Source of the DNA: CALLPQ01 sp964479275
GTDB taxonomy: Bacteria; Pseudomonadota; Alphaproteobacteria; Caulobacterales; Parvularculaceae
Assembly: GCA_964479275.1 (NCBI GenBank)
Contig: CAYZLR010000001.1
Coordinates: forward strand, 1 to 64,000
Length of the DNA: 64,000 nt
Direction of reading: 5' to 3'
Shown in pieces: positions 27,648 to 37,343 of this stretch. The notes under the pieces are model-generated. The model had not been told where the DNA came from. It saw only the letters and a program-made list of their open reading frames with translations, and did no database searches. A program made the translations under genes and the position numbers. How positions within the stretch are numbered: position 1 is the first letter of the stretch; the number at the start of each line of letters is the position of its first letter.

Positions 27648-30600
27648 CTAAAATTTAGCCTGGACTCCAGCAAAGAAGAAACGTCCTCTCGGTCCGACGG
27701 GTCTTGCAAGAGTGGCTAGGAATGGATCTCTGTCAAATGCGTTATTGATACCGCCATAGACAGAGAGATTTTCCGAGATTTCATAGTTTACGTTAAAGTC
27801 GTGAACAAAAGCACTTCCGGTTTCCTGCTGTGAGAAATCAAGGAATGAATCCACGCGTTGGACAGCAACCGAACCATTGTTAATAATGGCATCAAAGACT
27901 TCGTTATTGTCGACTCCAGGTGCCAACTGGGAACTCTCAAAGCGACCATTCCAAGTGAATGTAAATTTATTGATGTCCCAATTTGCATTAAAGTTGATGA
28001 TCCATCTCGGTAGGCCAAGTTCTCCTAATTGATCAAAGGAAAGAGCTTGATCCAGTGTTGCCTCTTGTAATTCGAGAGGGTCTGTAATCGCTGCGAGTGT
28101 TGCAGCTGCTGTTGGATCCAGAATTGTATCGAAATCCAGAAAGCGCGTTCCAGTGGCGCCCAAGCGTAGTGATCCCCAATCAGCATTAGTTCCCGTTATA
28201 TCAGCAACATCAAGAGAATATTGTATAGCCCAATCTATACCAGCTGTTTCTAGGGCACCAAGGTTAATCTGACCCGCTGTAAAACCGGTGATAAAGCCAT
28301 CATCTGGATCACGGAAAATCAAATCACAAAACTGATTGCTTGTATCTGGGAGATCAACACAGGCAGAGGCGATTTGTGCACCTGAGAGTGTGTCAATGGC
28401 TCCATCTATATCGATATTGTAATAATCGGCTGTGACTTGTAATCCGTCCAAAAACCCTTCAGGGTTGAAAACAAAACCAGCTGTGAACGTTGTGGCTTCT
28501 TCTTCATTCAATGCAGGATTGCCACTGGATGTACCCGGGACGAATGCACTTAAGAAGTCGGCTGAATTAAATCCAGCAGCAACAAAAGTCAGACAGTTGG
28601 CCTCACGCGATGCACTCCCTGAATTGATGTTACCATCATCACAAGGGTCAGCGGGCACACCGATTTGTGCCGGTGTTGCTGGCGAAAATAACTCACCAAT
28701 ATTGGGTGCGCGGACGGCAATTGCGTATGTGCCACGCAATGTCACCCAATCATGAGGTTGCCAGCGCCCACCAACAGACCACGCTGTCGTTGAGCCGATC
28801 GTATTATAATTTGAGAACCTTGCAGAACCAGAAAGTTCGACCAGTTTTGCAAATGGTAAATCGGCAAGAAGAGGTAACCGTGCTTCAAGGAAACCCTCAA
28901 TGACATTGATTTGATCGGGGAACTCATCGTTTACATTCGGCGATGGAAATGATGGGCCACCATTATTATTTGCGAATGTAATCGCTGGGGCAAATCGAAG
29001 GCTGTCAGGTTGGAAAATAGATGTATCTTCCCGATATTCGACACCAAGGGCAAAACTGGCTGCGCCGCCTGGAAGTTCAAACCACTGACTACTGTCGCCT
29101 GAAACGGTTGCGAGTAACTGTAATTGTGTCAACACCGTATCATCCTGCACGGTGATAAACGCAAAGTCTGCGCCTGCACCTGATACAGTATTATTACCTA
29201 AAATATTAATGGGGGCACATTGACCATCACCAAAATTAAAGCTTAACGGCAAGCCAAGTCCGTCGTCATCAGTGGGCGTATTGGGAATAAATTGCACGCC
29301 AGGGGCTGTACCATCAAGTTGTGAGCGACAAACAATGTCACCGGCTTGACCTGGGTTTGCAACGCCAATAACGATATCTTGGCCATTACGAATACCAAGG
29401 CCCGTAAAGCCTGCGGCGTTGTCAGCAGTAAGCGCAACAGCATCAATTGCTGCAAAATAACGGTCTTCGATACGCGTATTGGCTGTTGTGGATTGTACCT
29501 CTGTCCGCCCATAATTTGCAGACACATCATAATCGAACCCTAAGCCCGGAATTTCACCTTTGACACCGCCCACAAATCTGAACGTTGTACGTTCTGCGCG
29601 TTCTGTTGCGATAGCGTCAATGTCAAGATTATCGCGAGAAACGCCAAACCCGATAAATCCATCAGCTAAATCTGGATTCGCTTGAATTTGAGCCGCTTGT
29701 GCTGCAAGGGCAGCGGGGATGAAAGGGTTATCCAAGCGAATAGGAATTGAGTCACTAAATGGGATGCCGCTTTGATCTGTGGTGTCCGTGAAGGCAAATT
29801 TACCTTCAACATAAGCTGTCGCGTATTCATTAATATCATAATCTGCTAGCGCATTAAAAAGGAAACGATCAGACTCAGGTAGGATAATTCCATTCGGATT
29901 GGTAATCGGAATTCCGTCTCCACCAGAGGCATTAAAGGCATCGGTTGCAAAACCGGCGTTAAACGGTCTTAAAACCCCATTATCGATCACCTGCAAAACT
30001 GGAATATCTGTACCATCAATCAGGGGTGTTGCATTTGGACCTGCAGCCGCGGCAATGGTAGACGGGGTGAATGCATCATTAAAGAAAAATGAGGGAGCAA
30101 TATTCCCGAATTCACTCGAAACTGGTAACCTTGAATTCGGTACAAATACTTGAGAAGAATTAGGGTTTACACCGAACGTTTGAGCAACCAGTGGGCTATT
30201 TTCGATTAACGCAAAAGCACCGTTTCCAGCAAATGATCGATCTTGGGCACTTAACGGTGTGTTCAATGTATATTCAACACTAAAAACCGCGCTCCCGCGA
30301 CCATCGGCATATTCTCCGCCTCCAGCAAGTGAAACAAATACTTCTTCAGCGTCTCCTTCATCCGAAATACCGGCTTGAGTTCGAAATTCAAGGCCGTCGA
30401 AATCAGAACCATCACGCAGGATAAAATTGACAACACCTGTAACAGCGTCAGCACCATAAATAGAGGAGGCACCACCGGTGAAAACATCGACGCGTTTGAG
30501 TAAGGATGTCGGGATGGTACTTACGTCCACGGCGGCCTGTCCACCTGTACCAGGAACGTGACGACGTCCATTTTGAAGGACGAGTGTGCGTTCGATACCA

Positions 30601-30944
30601 AGGCTCCGAAGATTTAGAAGGCCGAGACCTGTGTCACTATCTTCAGTATCTGCGCCTTGCACCGTTGAGAGAGAGCCGGGCAATGACCCTTGAAGGGCGG
30701 GGGTCTCGCGAAGCAGTTCTGTTACGTCAATTTGGCCCGAAGTTTTAATGCCATCAGCGCCAATTACTTGAACGGGGCTTGCTGCCGAAGAGGCCGTATC
30801 AACCGCAATACGCGATCCTGTGACGATAATCGTGTCTGTTGTATCGTCTACGTCTTGCGCATGCGCACTTACAGACATGGCTAATGCCGATGCGCTACTC
30901 GTTAGCAAGGTCAGGAATAATCTCTTTTTGGAATGAAGCAACAT
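27648..30944 (-). CDS. TonB-dependent outer-membrane receptor
   Basis: This 1098-residue protein has a cleavable signal ending SVSAHAQ and an N-terminal TonB box within DTIIVTGSRI. A plug domain follows (about residues 50-175, with VDVFTGGASSIYGADAVTG), then a large beta-barrel with long extracellular loops. It ends in an aromatic residue (GVQAKF), as barrel insertion requires. The barrel has the Ala/Asn/Gly-rich style of receptors common in Caulobacterales and Sphingomonadales. The substrate may be a siderophore or an oligosaccharide. Position convergent to the ferric transporter is compatible with iron uptake but is not proof. Confidence 0.9.
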   Translation of the reverse strand: MLLHSKKRLFLTLLTSSASALAMSVSAHAQDVDDTTDTIIVTGSRIAVDTASSAASPVQVIGADGIKTSGQIDVTELLRETPALQGSLPGSLSTVQGADTEDSDTGLGLLNLRSLGIERTLVLQNGRRHVPGTGGQAAVDVSTIPTSLLKRVDVFTGGASSIYGADAVTGVVNFILRDGSDFDGLEFRTQAGISDEGDAEEVFVSLAGGGEYADGRGSAVFSVEYTLNTPLSAQDRSFAGNGAFALIENSPLVAQTFGVNPNSSQVFVPNSRLPVSSEFGNIAPSFFFNDAFTPSTIAAAAGPNATPLIDGTDIPVLQVIDNGVLRPFNAGFATDAFNASGGDGIPITNPNGIILPESDRFLFNALADYDINEYATAYVEGKFAFTDTTDQSGIPFSDSIPIRLDNPFIPAALAAQAAQIQANPDLADGFIGFGVSRDNLDIDAIATERAERTTFRFVGGVKGEIPGLGFDYDVSANYGRTEVQSTTANTRIEDRYFAAIDAVALTADNAAGFTGLGIRNGQDIVIGVANPGQAGDIVCRSQLDGTAPGVQFIPNTPTDDDGLGLPLSFNFGDGQCAPINILGNNTVSGAGADFAFITVQDDTVLTQLQLLATVSGDSSQWFELPGGAASFALGVEYREDTSIFQPDSLRFAPAITFANNNGGPSFPSPNVNDEFPDQINVIEGFLEARLPLLADLPFAKLVELSGSARFSNYNTIGSTTAWSVGGRWQPHDWVTLRGTYAIAVRAPNIGELFSPATPAQIGVPADPCDDGNINSGSASREANCLTFVAAGFNSADFLSAFVPGTSSGNPALNEEEATTFTAGFVFNPEGFLDGLQVTADYYNIDIDGAIDTLSGAQIASACVDLPDTSNQFCDLIFRDPDDGFITGFTAGQINLGALETAGIDWAIQYSLDVADITGTNADWGSLRLGATGTRFLDFDTILDPTAAATLAAITDPLELQEATLDQALSFDQLGELGLPRWIINFNANWDINKFTFTWNGRFESSQLAPGVDNNEVFDAIINNGSVAVQRVDSFLDFSQQETGSAFVHDFNVNYEISENLSVYGGINNAFDRDPFLATLARPVGPRGRFFFAGVQAKF

Positions 30945-31019
30945 GATGTCCCTCGTGTATGTTGTGAATGAAAATTTTAATGTTGTGTATTATTAAGCGA
31001 TTTTTTGCTTATTTCTTTA

Positions 31020-31160
31020 GAAAACTGTCTCTACCATAATTTTACCGACACGAATTTTTCTCGCAAGCGCCAAAAACCCTACAATTGAATTATATCTGTT
31101 GCGTGACATTATAGTAACATTTTGTGCTTGTTGAATGCGTTACGCACGAGGCTTAATAAA
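31020..31160. other. Region between rpsD terminator and TonB receptor promoter
   Basis: AT-rich spacer upstream of the receptor gene. It should hold its promoter. No Fur, Irr or other regulator box is convincing by eye. Confidence 0.25.
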
Positions 31161-31188
31161 AAAGCCGCTCTGAAAGAGCGGCTTTAAA
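31155..31188 (-). terminator. Rho-independent terminator after rpsD
   Basis: On the minus strand AAAGCCGCTCT pairs with AGAGCGGCTTT around a three-base loop and runs into TTTTTTATT. It lies about 25 bp after the rpsD stop. Confidence 0.85.
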
Positions 31189-31213
31189 TCAATTCGTAGT
31201 CTCTCTTAAGCCG

Positions 31214-31831
31214 TTAGGAAGAGTAATATTCGACGACCAGATTGGGTTCCATGGTGCAGGCATAGGGAACTTCTGCAAATTCTGGAATACGTACATATGT
31301 TGCCGTCATTTTCTTCGGATCAACATCAACATATTCAGGAATATCGCGCTCGGGGCTTTGTAATGCTTCAAGCACTAGAGCCATGTTTTTTGACTTTTCG
31401 CGAATTTCCACAACATCACCCGGCTTTAAGCGGTAGGATGGAATATTTGTGCGCACGCCATTGACCATAACATGACCGTGATTGACGAATTGGCGTGCTG
31501 CGAAAACTGTAGGGACAAATTTGGCACGATAGACGAGTGCATCCAGACGGCTCTCAAGCAGGCCGATCAGATTTTCACCATTATTGCCTTTGCGGCGATC
31601 AGCCTCGTCATAAATTTTAGAAAATTGCTTTTCGGAAATATTGCCGTAATATCCCTTAAGCTTCTGCTTGGCCATTAATTGTAAGCCAAAATCGGATTGT
31701 TTGCCTTTGCGGCGCTGCCCGTGCATGCCGGGGCCATATTCACGTTTGTTAAAAGGGGATTTGGGGCGACCCCAAACATTTTCACCGACACGGCGATCTA
31801 ACTTATATTTAGCGCTTTGACGCTTCGACAT
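31214..31831 (-). CDS. rpsD: 30S ribosomal protein S4
   Basis: The ATG at 31831 opens the canonical MSKRQSAKYKLDRR. It has GAGGA seven bases upstream; an upstream in-frame start would add 14 non-conserved residues. The 205-residue product is full length for the alphaproteobacterial form, with NVWGRPKSPFNKREYGPGMHG and the S4 domain motif FVNHGHVMVNG. S4 is a primary 16S rRNA binder that nucleates small-subunit assembly. It is a single-gene unit here with its own terminator, as is common in alphaproteobacteria. Confidence 0.97.
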   Translation of the reverse strand: MSKRQSAKYKLDRRVGENVWGRPKSPFNKREYGPGMHGQRRKGKQSDFGLQLMAKQKLKGYYGNISEKQFSKIYDEADRRKGNNGENLIGLLESRLDALVYRAKFVPTVFAARQFVNHGHVMVNGVRTNIPSYRLKPGDVVEIREKSKNMALVLEALQSPERDIPEYVDVDPKKMTATYVRIPEFAEVPYACTMEPNLVVEYYSS

Positions 31832-32284
31832 TTTGTCCTCGTTATTCCAGTGTGGGCCGGTATTCAGGGCCAATCCCTGATACGATCACAACGGCGGCGC
31901 CACACCACCCGTAATTTAAGCACGACACAGTAGGCGTTTGGGGTATGGTTGTCAAGCGAGGGGTGGTTTTTGGGGTGAGAATTTAGGATACGAGCCGATT
32001 TTTTAATGAGTTGCATGGCTTGAACCCCAAACGCGCAAAATATTCATAATTTTGGCGGGTTTTACATTGTACATCAAGATGTGCAGCCCGGGGCGTGAGG
32101 TCGGGGATGAATCCCTGCGTGTGTAATTTTTTTGTTTACCTTGATTGTCTCAATATGAACCATGCGGCGGTATTTCGAATTCAAAACAACTTTTTGAAAA
32201 ACGGTCACTCAATAGGGGGCTACACTGAATATTAATATTCTTAAATTATTTTAATAGTTTGCGATTTTTTGTAGGGGTTTATCG
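31832..32284. other. Intergenic region between rpsD and the peroxidase gene
   Basis: About 450 bp with no supported gene. It carries the divergent promoters of rpsD and the peroxidase-kinase pair. No known RNA motif is recognised. Confidence 0.35.
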
Positions 32285-33295
32285 TTGTTCCAACTTTGCA
32301 AATTTTTTTTATCGAGGATGATGCTACCATGTATTTTATGCATGTGTGCTGATTATGCGATTGCGTTTCAAGACCATGAATCAGTTGTTTTAGGGTCAGA
32401 ATTAGAGAAATATTTTGGTCCCACCCCAGCGATGGAAACATTAGATCAGCGCAAAATAGCTTTGGGACGTGCGCTTTTTCATGAGCCGGCTCTTTCCTCG
32501 AATGGTGCGGTCAGTTGTTCTAGTTGTCATAATGTTGCTTCTGGCGGGGGTGATGGCCGCGCGGTATCTACAGGCGTGTCAGGACGGCCTTTGTCTCGCA
32601 ATAGTCCCAGCATCATTTACGCGGGCGAACATCAATCGCAATTTTGGGATGGACGTTCTGCTACGTTAGCGGAGCAAATAGAGGGCCCTATTCATAACCC
32701 GGATGAAATGAATTCCAATTGGGATCATATCGAAGCGAAGTTGAAAAAAATACCCAATTATGTCTCGCAGTTTCGATCAATTTATAGTCGCCCTCCCAAC
32801 CGTAACGACATAAAGGATGCAATCGTTACATTTGAACGATCACTTGGAAATTATAACTCCAAATTTGACCGCTTTCTTCGCGGGGATAATATGGCTTTAG
32901 GTGAAGAGCAGCAGCAAGGCGCATCAATGTTTGTGTCTTTTGGCTGCGCCTCTTGTCACCATGGCCCGCTACTTGGCGGCACAATGTATCATAAGTTAGG
33001 CGTTGTGCATGAATATTTTGGTGGTGGTCAAAGCGGCCATGACACTGGACGATTCAATATTACAAACCGAGAACGCGATAAGTTTTATTTTAAAGTTCCC
33101 TCGCTAAGAAACGTCGCCCAAACAGCCCCCTATCTTCACGACGGTACTATAGACAGTCTTGAAACGATTGTTGATACCATGGCTTTTCATCAATTGGGTA
33201 GGCGCCTTAGCCGCAGTGAAAATAATAAAATCGTAGAATTTTTAAAGTCTCTTTCTGATGAAGGTGACGAGATAAAAACGGTTGCGTCAAAATGA
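32285..33295 (+). CDS. Di-heme cytochrome c peroxidase / MauG-family protein
   Basis: The preferred start is TTG at 32285, because AGGGG lies seven bases upstream and it gives a full signal sequence; ATG codons at 32318 and 32321 are alternatives. The 336-residue protein has two covalent heme sites: CSSCH (C78, C81, H82) and CASCH (C221, C224, H225). The FWDGR motif with a tryptophan (W121) sits between them and a TAPYLHDGTIDSLE segment lies near the C terminus. These define the bacterial CcpA/MauG superfamily of periplasmic enzymes that reduce hydrogen peroxide or oxidise protein substrates. Its last four bases overlap the kinase start (ATGA), so the two are translationally coupled. Confidence 0.88.
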   Translation: MFQLCKFFLSRMMLPCILCMCADYAIAFQDHESVVLGSELEKYFGPTPAMETLDQRKIALGRALFHEPALSSNGAVSCSSCHNVASGGGDGRAVSTGVSGRPLSRNSPSIIYAGEHQSQFWDGRSATLAEQIEGPIHNPDEMNSNWDHIEAKLKKIPNYVSQFRSIYSRPPNRNDIKDAIVTFERSLGNYNSKFDRFLRGDNMALGEEQQQGASMFVSFGCASCHHGPLLGGTMYHKLGVVHEYFGGGQSGHDTGRFNITNRERDKFYFKVPSLRNVAQTAPYLHDGTIDSLETIVDTMAFHQLGRRLSRSENNKIVEFLKSLSDEGDEIKTVASK

Positions 33296-35907
33296 GTTTA
33301 TTGGCCAATAATATTTTACGGCTACTGTTTCTTTGTGCTTTGGTGGGCGGAGTTAGTATTGCTGTATATAAAAATTCAAATAATTTAAATACGTACGATA
33401 ATTTTTTGACCCTTATTAATAGGCAAATACGGCAAGAGGCGACATTAATCAAAGAAATTCTTATCGTTGAAAATAATGAGCATGCCAGTTACGTTCGATT
33501 GAACAAAGCGCATGCTTCTATCAAAGATGGTTACCGTAATTTGAAAAATGTTGCGCGTTCCAATGATTATTGGCAAAGCGAGTCCATAAAAACACTACTG
33601 ACGGATTATGATGTCGCGCTCTCACGCCGAACAATTGTCATTGAAGATTTTAAGTCAGAGCTCGCTATTCTGCGCAATAGTAATCGGTATGTGCAATCCT
33701 CAATCGAGGGGTTAATGAATGGCGGTGAGGATCAGTCTTTGTTGATGCAAGATAAAATGTTGCGCCATGCATTAGCCGATATCCTAACGAGAGAATTAAC
33801 TGGAAATAGAAAAACGGGTTATATCGACTTTCAAGAATTAAATGAGTTCTATGCTTCCTTAACAGAGCAACCGAATGCGCTGGCCTCAATTGAACTCATC
33901 GACATGGTGGAGAATTTATCACCACACATTATGCAAGCGCATGAAAACTATCAACGTTCTCGATCATGTTTGGGGTCCATTTTAAAGTCAACAGCTCCAG
34001 AAAAACCGGAAGAATTGTTGACGCTTGTATCTGATCTTAATCACGAATTGTATGGCCAGGCACGAACATCAAATGTGACACTAACATCTGTTCTCATATG
34101 TCTTGTTTTTGGCATGTGTTATATGTTTTTCAGATCGGGAAAGATATCTGCTATAAAGCTAGCGATGAAGGACCTTGAAACCCGGGTTGTTGAGAGAACA
34201 GATGAGCTTCATCTTGCTACAGAAAGGGCGGTGGCTGCTGATCAGGCCAAGTCTATTTTTCTCGCCAATATGAGTCACGAAATCCGTACACCAATGAATG
34301 GCGTTATCGGGATGGCAGAACTACTGGCAGACTCTGGATTAACGCCGAAGCAGCAAAGTTTTACAGACATTATCGTAAAGTCAGGGCAGTCCTTGCTCAC
34401 GATCATTAATGATATCCTGGATTTTTCAAAAATTGAAGCGGGAGAGTTAGAGTTGTTTTCTGAAGCTTTTGTTCTCGTGGATGCGATCGAGGATGTGGCT
34501 ATATTGAATTCTGCTAATGCCGTTGAAAAAGGGATTGAACTGATCGTTAGTATCGATCCAGACTTACCTTATTCGCTTGTTGGGGACGCAGGTCGAATTC
34601 GGCAAGTGCTCGGAAACTATCTGACAAATGCAATCAAATTTACAGACAATGGTCACATCCTGATCGACGTTGCCAAAGGTCATCATGAAGACGAGGAACA
34701 AGCAACAGTTGAAGTTAAAATAGTTGATACAGGCATTGGTATTGCGCCAGAAAAAATTAACGATGTGTTTGGCAAATTTACACAGGCTGATAATTCTGCA
34801 ACCCGCGCGCATGAGGGTACAGGATTGGGCCTGTCGATCTGTAAATCTTTAATAGAGCTTATGGACGGTGAAGTTGGTGTAGAGAGTACACTGGGTCAGG
34901 GGTCTACATTCTGGTTTAAAGCAACATTGCCAATCGCACAAAAGAGAAATGATGATTTACTTCAAATTTCAGAAAAAATTGATAATGCTAAAATATTGAT
35001 TGTTGAGGGTCATCCACTGGCTCAGTCAATTTTTAGAAATCAGATTGAGGCATTTGGTTTTGAAGTTTGTGTGAGTGCGAATGCAGATGATGCGTTAGAT
35101 GAGCTTGTTCGTGCTTGCGAAAAGGGTAAGGGTTTTGATCTTATTATACTCGATTATCAGCTGCAGGGAAAGGCCGGCGCAACGCTAGCGCAGAAAGTCA
35201 GGCAACAAGCAGAAATAGCCGAAATACCAATCGTCATACTCACGTCTGTTAATAGCGCTATAACGGAAGCCTCTCTCGCTAATGCTCAACTGGACGGTGT
35301 TTTAACAAAGCCCGTTAAGAGTGATATTTTGTATAAAAAGATAATTGATACACTTTGCGCCAGTGATGATCGGTATGGAGAAGACTGGGTAGTTGAACTC
35401 AAATCAACGCTAAATGACGAAAGTGCGCAAACAATAACCACGCGAGGTGATGCTGAAAAACAGCATGAAAATCTACCTCTCCCCTCCCTTGTAGAACCGG
35501 AAGAAGAGGCGGTTGATATACTAATCGCAGAAGATAATGAAGTGAACAAACTTGTCTATACCAAGATATTGGACTCGCTTGGATATACTTATCAAATGGC
35601 ATCAAATGGGCGTGAAGCTGTGACATTATATTGCGATATCAGACCTAAATTAGTGATTATGGATGTATCAATGCCTGAGATGTCCGGGCATGAAGCATCG
35701 GTAGCCATTCGCGAGATAGAGTGCAGTGAACATTCATGCAAAACCCCTATTATCGGAATTACCGCTCATGCAATGATGGAAGACAAAGAGCAATGCTTTG
35801 AGGCTGGGATGAGTGATTATCTCACCAAGCCGATTTCTCCTAATGCATTAAAAGCAATGCTCGAACAATGGATTGGCCCAGCAGAGCAAAAACAAGCGAG
35901 AGCCTGA
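33292..35907 (+). CDS. Membrane hybrid histidine kinase with two receivers, coupled to the peroxidase gene
   Basis: This 871-residue protein has an N-terminal membrane helix (about 8-27), an all-helical periplasmic sensor (about 30-262) resembling DAHL-type ligand-binding domains, and a second helix (264-281). A short coiled coil follows, then HisKA with ANMSHEIRTPMNG (H329), HATPase (NYLTNAIKFTDN, DTGIGI, GTGLGLSICKSL) and a first receiver (about 566-690; D621 present but one acidic-pair residue is glycine in VEGHP). The second receiver is intact, with AEDNEVN and D791 in VIMDVSMPEMSG. The ATGA overlap with the di-heme peroxidase suggests that the sensor reads the redox state or product of that enzyme; this is inference. 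Confidence 0.85.
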   Translation: MSLLANNILRLLFLCALVGGVSIAVYKNSNNLNTYDNFLTLINRQIRQEATLIKEILIVENNEHASYVRLNKAHASIKDGYRNLKNVARSNDYWQSESIKTLLTDYDVALSRRTIVIEDFKSELAILRNSNRYVQSSIEGLMNGGEDQSLLMQDKMLRHALADILTRELTGNRKTGYIDFQELNEFYASLTEQPNALASIELIDMVENLSPHIMQAHENYQRSRSCLGSILKSTAPEKPEELLTLVSDLNHELYGQARTSNVTLTSVLICLVFGMCYMFFRSGKISAIKLAMKDLETRVVERTDELHLATERAVAADQAKSIFLANMSHEIRTPMNGVIGMAELLADSGLTPKQQSFTDIIVKSGQSLLTIINDILDFSKIEAGELELFSEAFVLVDAIEDVAILNSANAVEKGIELIVSIDPDLPYSLVGDAGRIRQVLGNYLTNAIKFTDNGHILIDVAKGHHEDEEQATVEVKIVDTGIGIAPEKINDVFGKFTQADNSATRAHEGTGLGLSICKSLIELMDGEVGVESTLGQGSTFWFKATLPIAQKRNDDLLQISEKIDNAKILIVEGHPLAQSIFRNQIEAFGFEVCVSANADDALDELVRACEKGKGFDLIILDYQLQGKAGATLAQKVRQQAEIAEIPIVILTSVNSAITEASLANAQLDGVLTKPVKSDILYKKIIDTLCASDDRYGEDWVVELKSTLNDESAQTITTRGDAEKQHENLPLPSLVEPEEEAVDILIAEDNEVNKLVYTKILDSLGYTYQMASNGREAVTLYCDIRPKLVIMDVSMPEMSGHEASVAIREIECSEHSCKTPIIGITAHAMMEDKEQCFEAGMSDYLTKPISPNALKAMLEQWIGPAEQKQARA

Positions 35908-36012
35908 AGTATCCCCGGATCGAGTGATTACCGGTTGAACCGCAAAAAATGTGAACAAAAGGAAAGCCTCAAAGCACCTCCTGGATTCCATTTGATGCGG
36001 AGATGTTTTGGA
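35906..36012 (+). repeat. Divergent copy of the dispersed repeat
   Basis: It begins at the kinase stop codon. It contains ATTACCGGTTGAACCGC, AAAAAATGTGAACAAAAGG, then CTCAAAGCACCTCCTGG and the closing GGAGATGTTTTGG, in the same module order as the reference copy but with many substitutions. Confidence 0.6.
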
Positions 36013-36103
36013 GAGCTTACACAAGAGGTCAGAAAAATATATTGACCCTGAGTCTTGAAATGTCTGAATGCCACATAGCTTTGACAATGCTGGGATATTC
36101 AGC

Positions 36104-36148
36104 TGTGCGTTGGGGGCGCGTTGAGTTGAGAAAATACTTCAACGCACA
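36104..36148. other. Isolated inverted repeat in a 340-bp intergenic region
   Basis: TGTGCGTTG and CAACGCACA are perfect nine-base arms separated by 27 bases. The downstream ATTTTGG is too T-poor for a clear terminator. The rest of 36013-36351 holds no supported gene. Confidence 0.35.
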
Positions 36149-36351
36149 ATTTTGGAACCAATTCCGAAGTTTTAAGTCATCGAGGTGATTGGCTCTAACT
36201 TTGTGACCTTCTTGATCATTTCGGATTTCAAAACCTTTCAACTGTCCATAGAGTTTTGCTCTTACGCGAAACTTCGCAGCGCGCTTATAATTTTTCCAAA
36301 ATTGCTTGAAAATCCCTCTTCGATACTTATTTCATAGTGAGGAGGAACAAT

Positions 36352-36561
36352 ATGAATTTATCAACCATAGCCTTGACCGGGATTATCTTTGCAGCGCTCA
36401 TTTATGGGGCGCTTGTCCTATTTGGTCTCATTCAAATGGGGGGTGTTGGCGTAATCGGTTTTATCATATTTGGATTTTTTGTCTTTCTGCTCTTGGGCGT
36501 TTTGTTGGATCGGTTAAAAAACAAAGACGATGATTATTACGAAAAAAACGTAAAGGACTAA
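36352..36561 (+). CDS. Small two-helix membrane protein
   Basis: The ATG at 36352 is preceded by a strong GAGGAGGAAC site. The 69-residue protein is almost entirely two hydrophobic helices (about 4-27 and 32-52) followed by a short charged tail with DRLKNKDDDYY. I do not recognise the family. It lies four bases upstream of the YbjQ-type gene, so the two form a short operon and this protein may anchor or partner with that product. Confidence 0.65.
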   Translation: MNLSTIALTGIIFAALIYGALVLFGLIQMGGVGVIGFIIFGFFVFLLLGVLLDRLKNKDDDYYEKNVKD

Positions 36562-36565
36562 TCGA

Positions 36566-36886
36566 ATGATTGTAAGCACCACGGAAAGTGTTCCAGGTTA
36601 TGAAGCTGTAGAAATATTAGGAGTCACTCGAGGCAATGTCATTCGGGCAAAACATGTGGGAACCGATATTGTTGCTGGTCTTCGTCAAGTCGTTGGGGGT
36701 GAGTTGACCGAATATACCAAGATGTTGGCTGAGGCTCGTGAACAAGCCTATGATCGAATGGTTGAGCACGCGCAAGGATTGGGCGCCGATGCCATTATCG
36801 GCATGCGCTTTACAACCTCTACGGTGATGGCTAATTCTGCTGAAATTCTTGCTTTTGGCACGGCAGTAAAACTATCACGCCGTTGA
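36566..36886 (+). CDS. YbjQ / UPF0145 family protein
   Basis: This 106-residue protein is full length for the YbjQ family. It has VPGYEAVEILGVTRGNVIRA at the start, AREQAYDRMVEHAQGLGADA in the middle and IIGMRFTTSTVM near the end. Members form pentameric rings; the family is sometimes called heavy-metal-binding, but its role is not established. AAGGA precedes the start, overlapping the end of the upstream small membrane protein gene, which supports co-translation. Confidence 0.85.
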   Translation: MIVSTTESVPGYEAVEILGVTRGNVIRAKHVGTDIVAGLRQVVGGELTEYTKMLAEAREQAYDRMVEHAQGLGADAIIGMRFTTSTVMANSAEILAFGTAVKLSRR

Positions 36887-36916
36887 GGGATGAACCGTTC
36901 AATTAGAAACTAATTT

Positions 36917-37099
36917 TTATTTTCTAGCATCTGCAAAAAGTACAGGCGCGTCGCAGGCGGCTTCGTAGCATTCATCGAAAATACCAGCCGTTTGCGTTTG
37001 CCCTGTGGAAATGGCGAGGGGAATTACGAGTGCGATGCCAAGGGCTGCGGCTATAAAATAAAGAGCGGGGCGGCGAATAGAGTGATGATTATCAGACAT
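36917..37099 (-). CDS. Possible small single-helix protein, unknown
   Basis: A 60-residue frame with AAGG eight bases before its ATG. It has a basic N terminus, one hydrophobic helix (about 13-31), then an exported-looking tail with two cysteines (DECYEAACD). It lies downstream of priA on the same strand after a 245-bp gap, and converges closely on the YbjQ-type gene. The layout looks like a real membrane-anchored microprotein, but no family is recognised. Confidence 0.45.
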   Translation of the reverse strand: MSDNHHSIRRPALYFIAAALGIALVIPLAISTGQTQTAGIFDECYEAACDAPVLFADARK

Positions 37100-37343
37100 G
37101 GAAAAAACCTTAAATACTGAACGCTAAGAAAAGAGCGTTTTAAAAACACAAAAATCTTTATCGAGCCGGTAAACAATGGCCACGATCGATTTGTAATAAA
37201 AACGACACTTATGTGTCATCAAACTGTCATATATATAGTGTGCAAAATGTGCGCCGTCAAGAGAAACCGCACTCATTGCGCAAAAAAGTAATTTTTGCCG
37301 ATCTATGATCTTGATCAATAATGACCCCTATGGTTGGGAAGGG
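37100..37343. other. AT-rich spacer downstream of priA
   Basis: No supported gene. GACCC and GGGTC arms around 37322-37346 could form a weak hairpin just after the priA stop, without a clear T-run. A promoter for the small minus-strand gene may lie here. Confidence 0.25.

Noticed and set aside
37300..37322. FNR-type box (TTGATCAAT)
   Set aside because: Half-sites overlap instead of having the four-base gap, so it does not fit the consensus.
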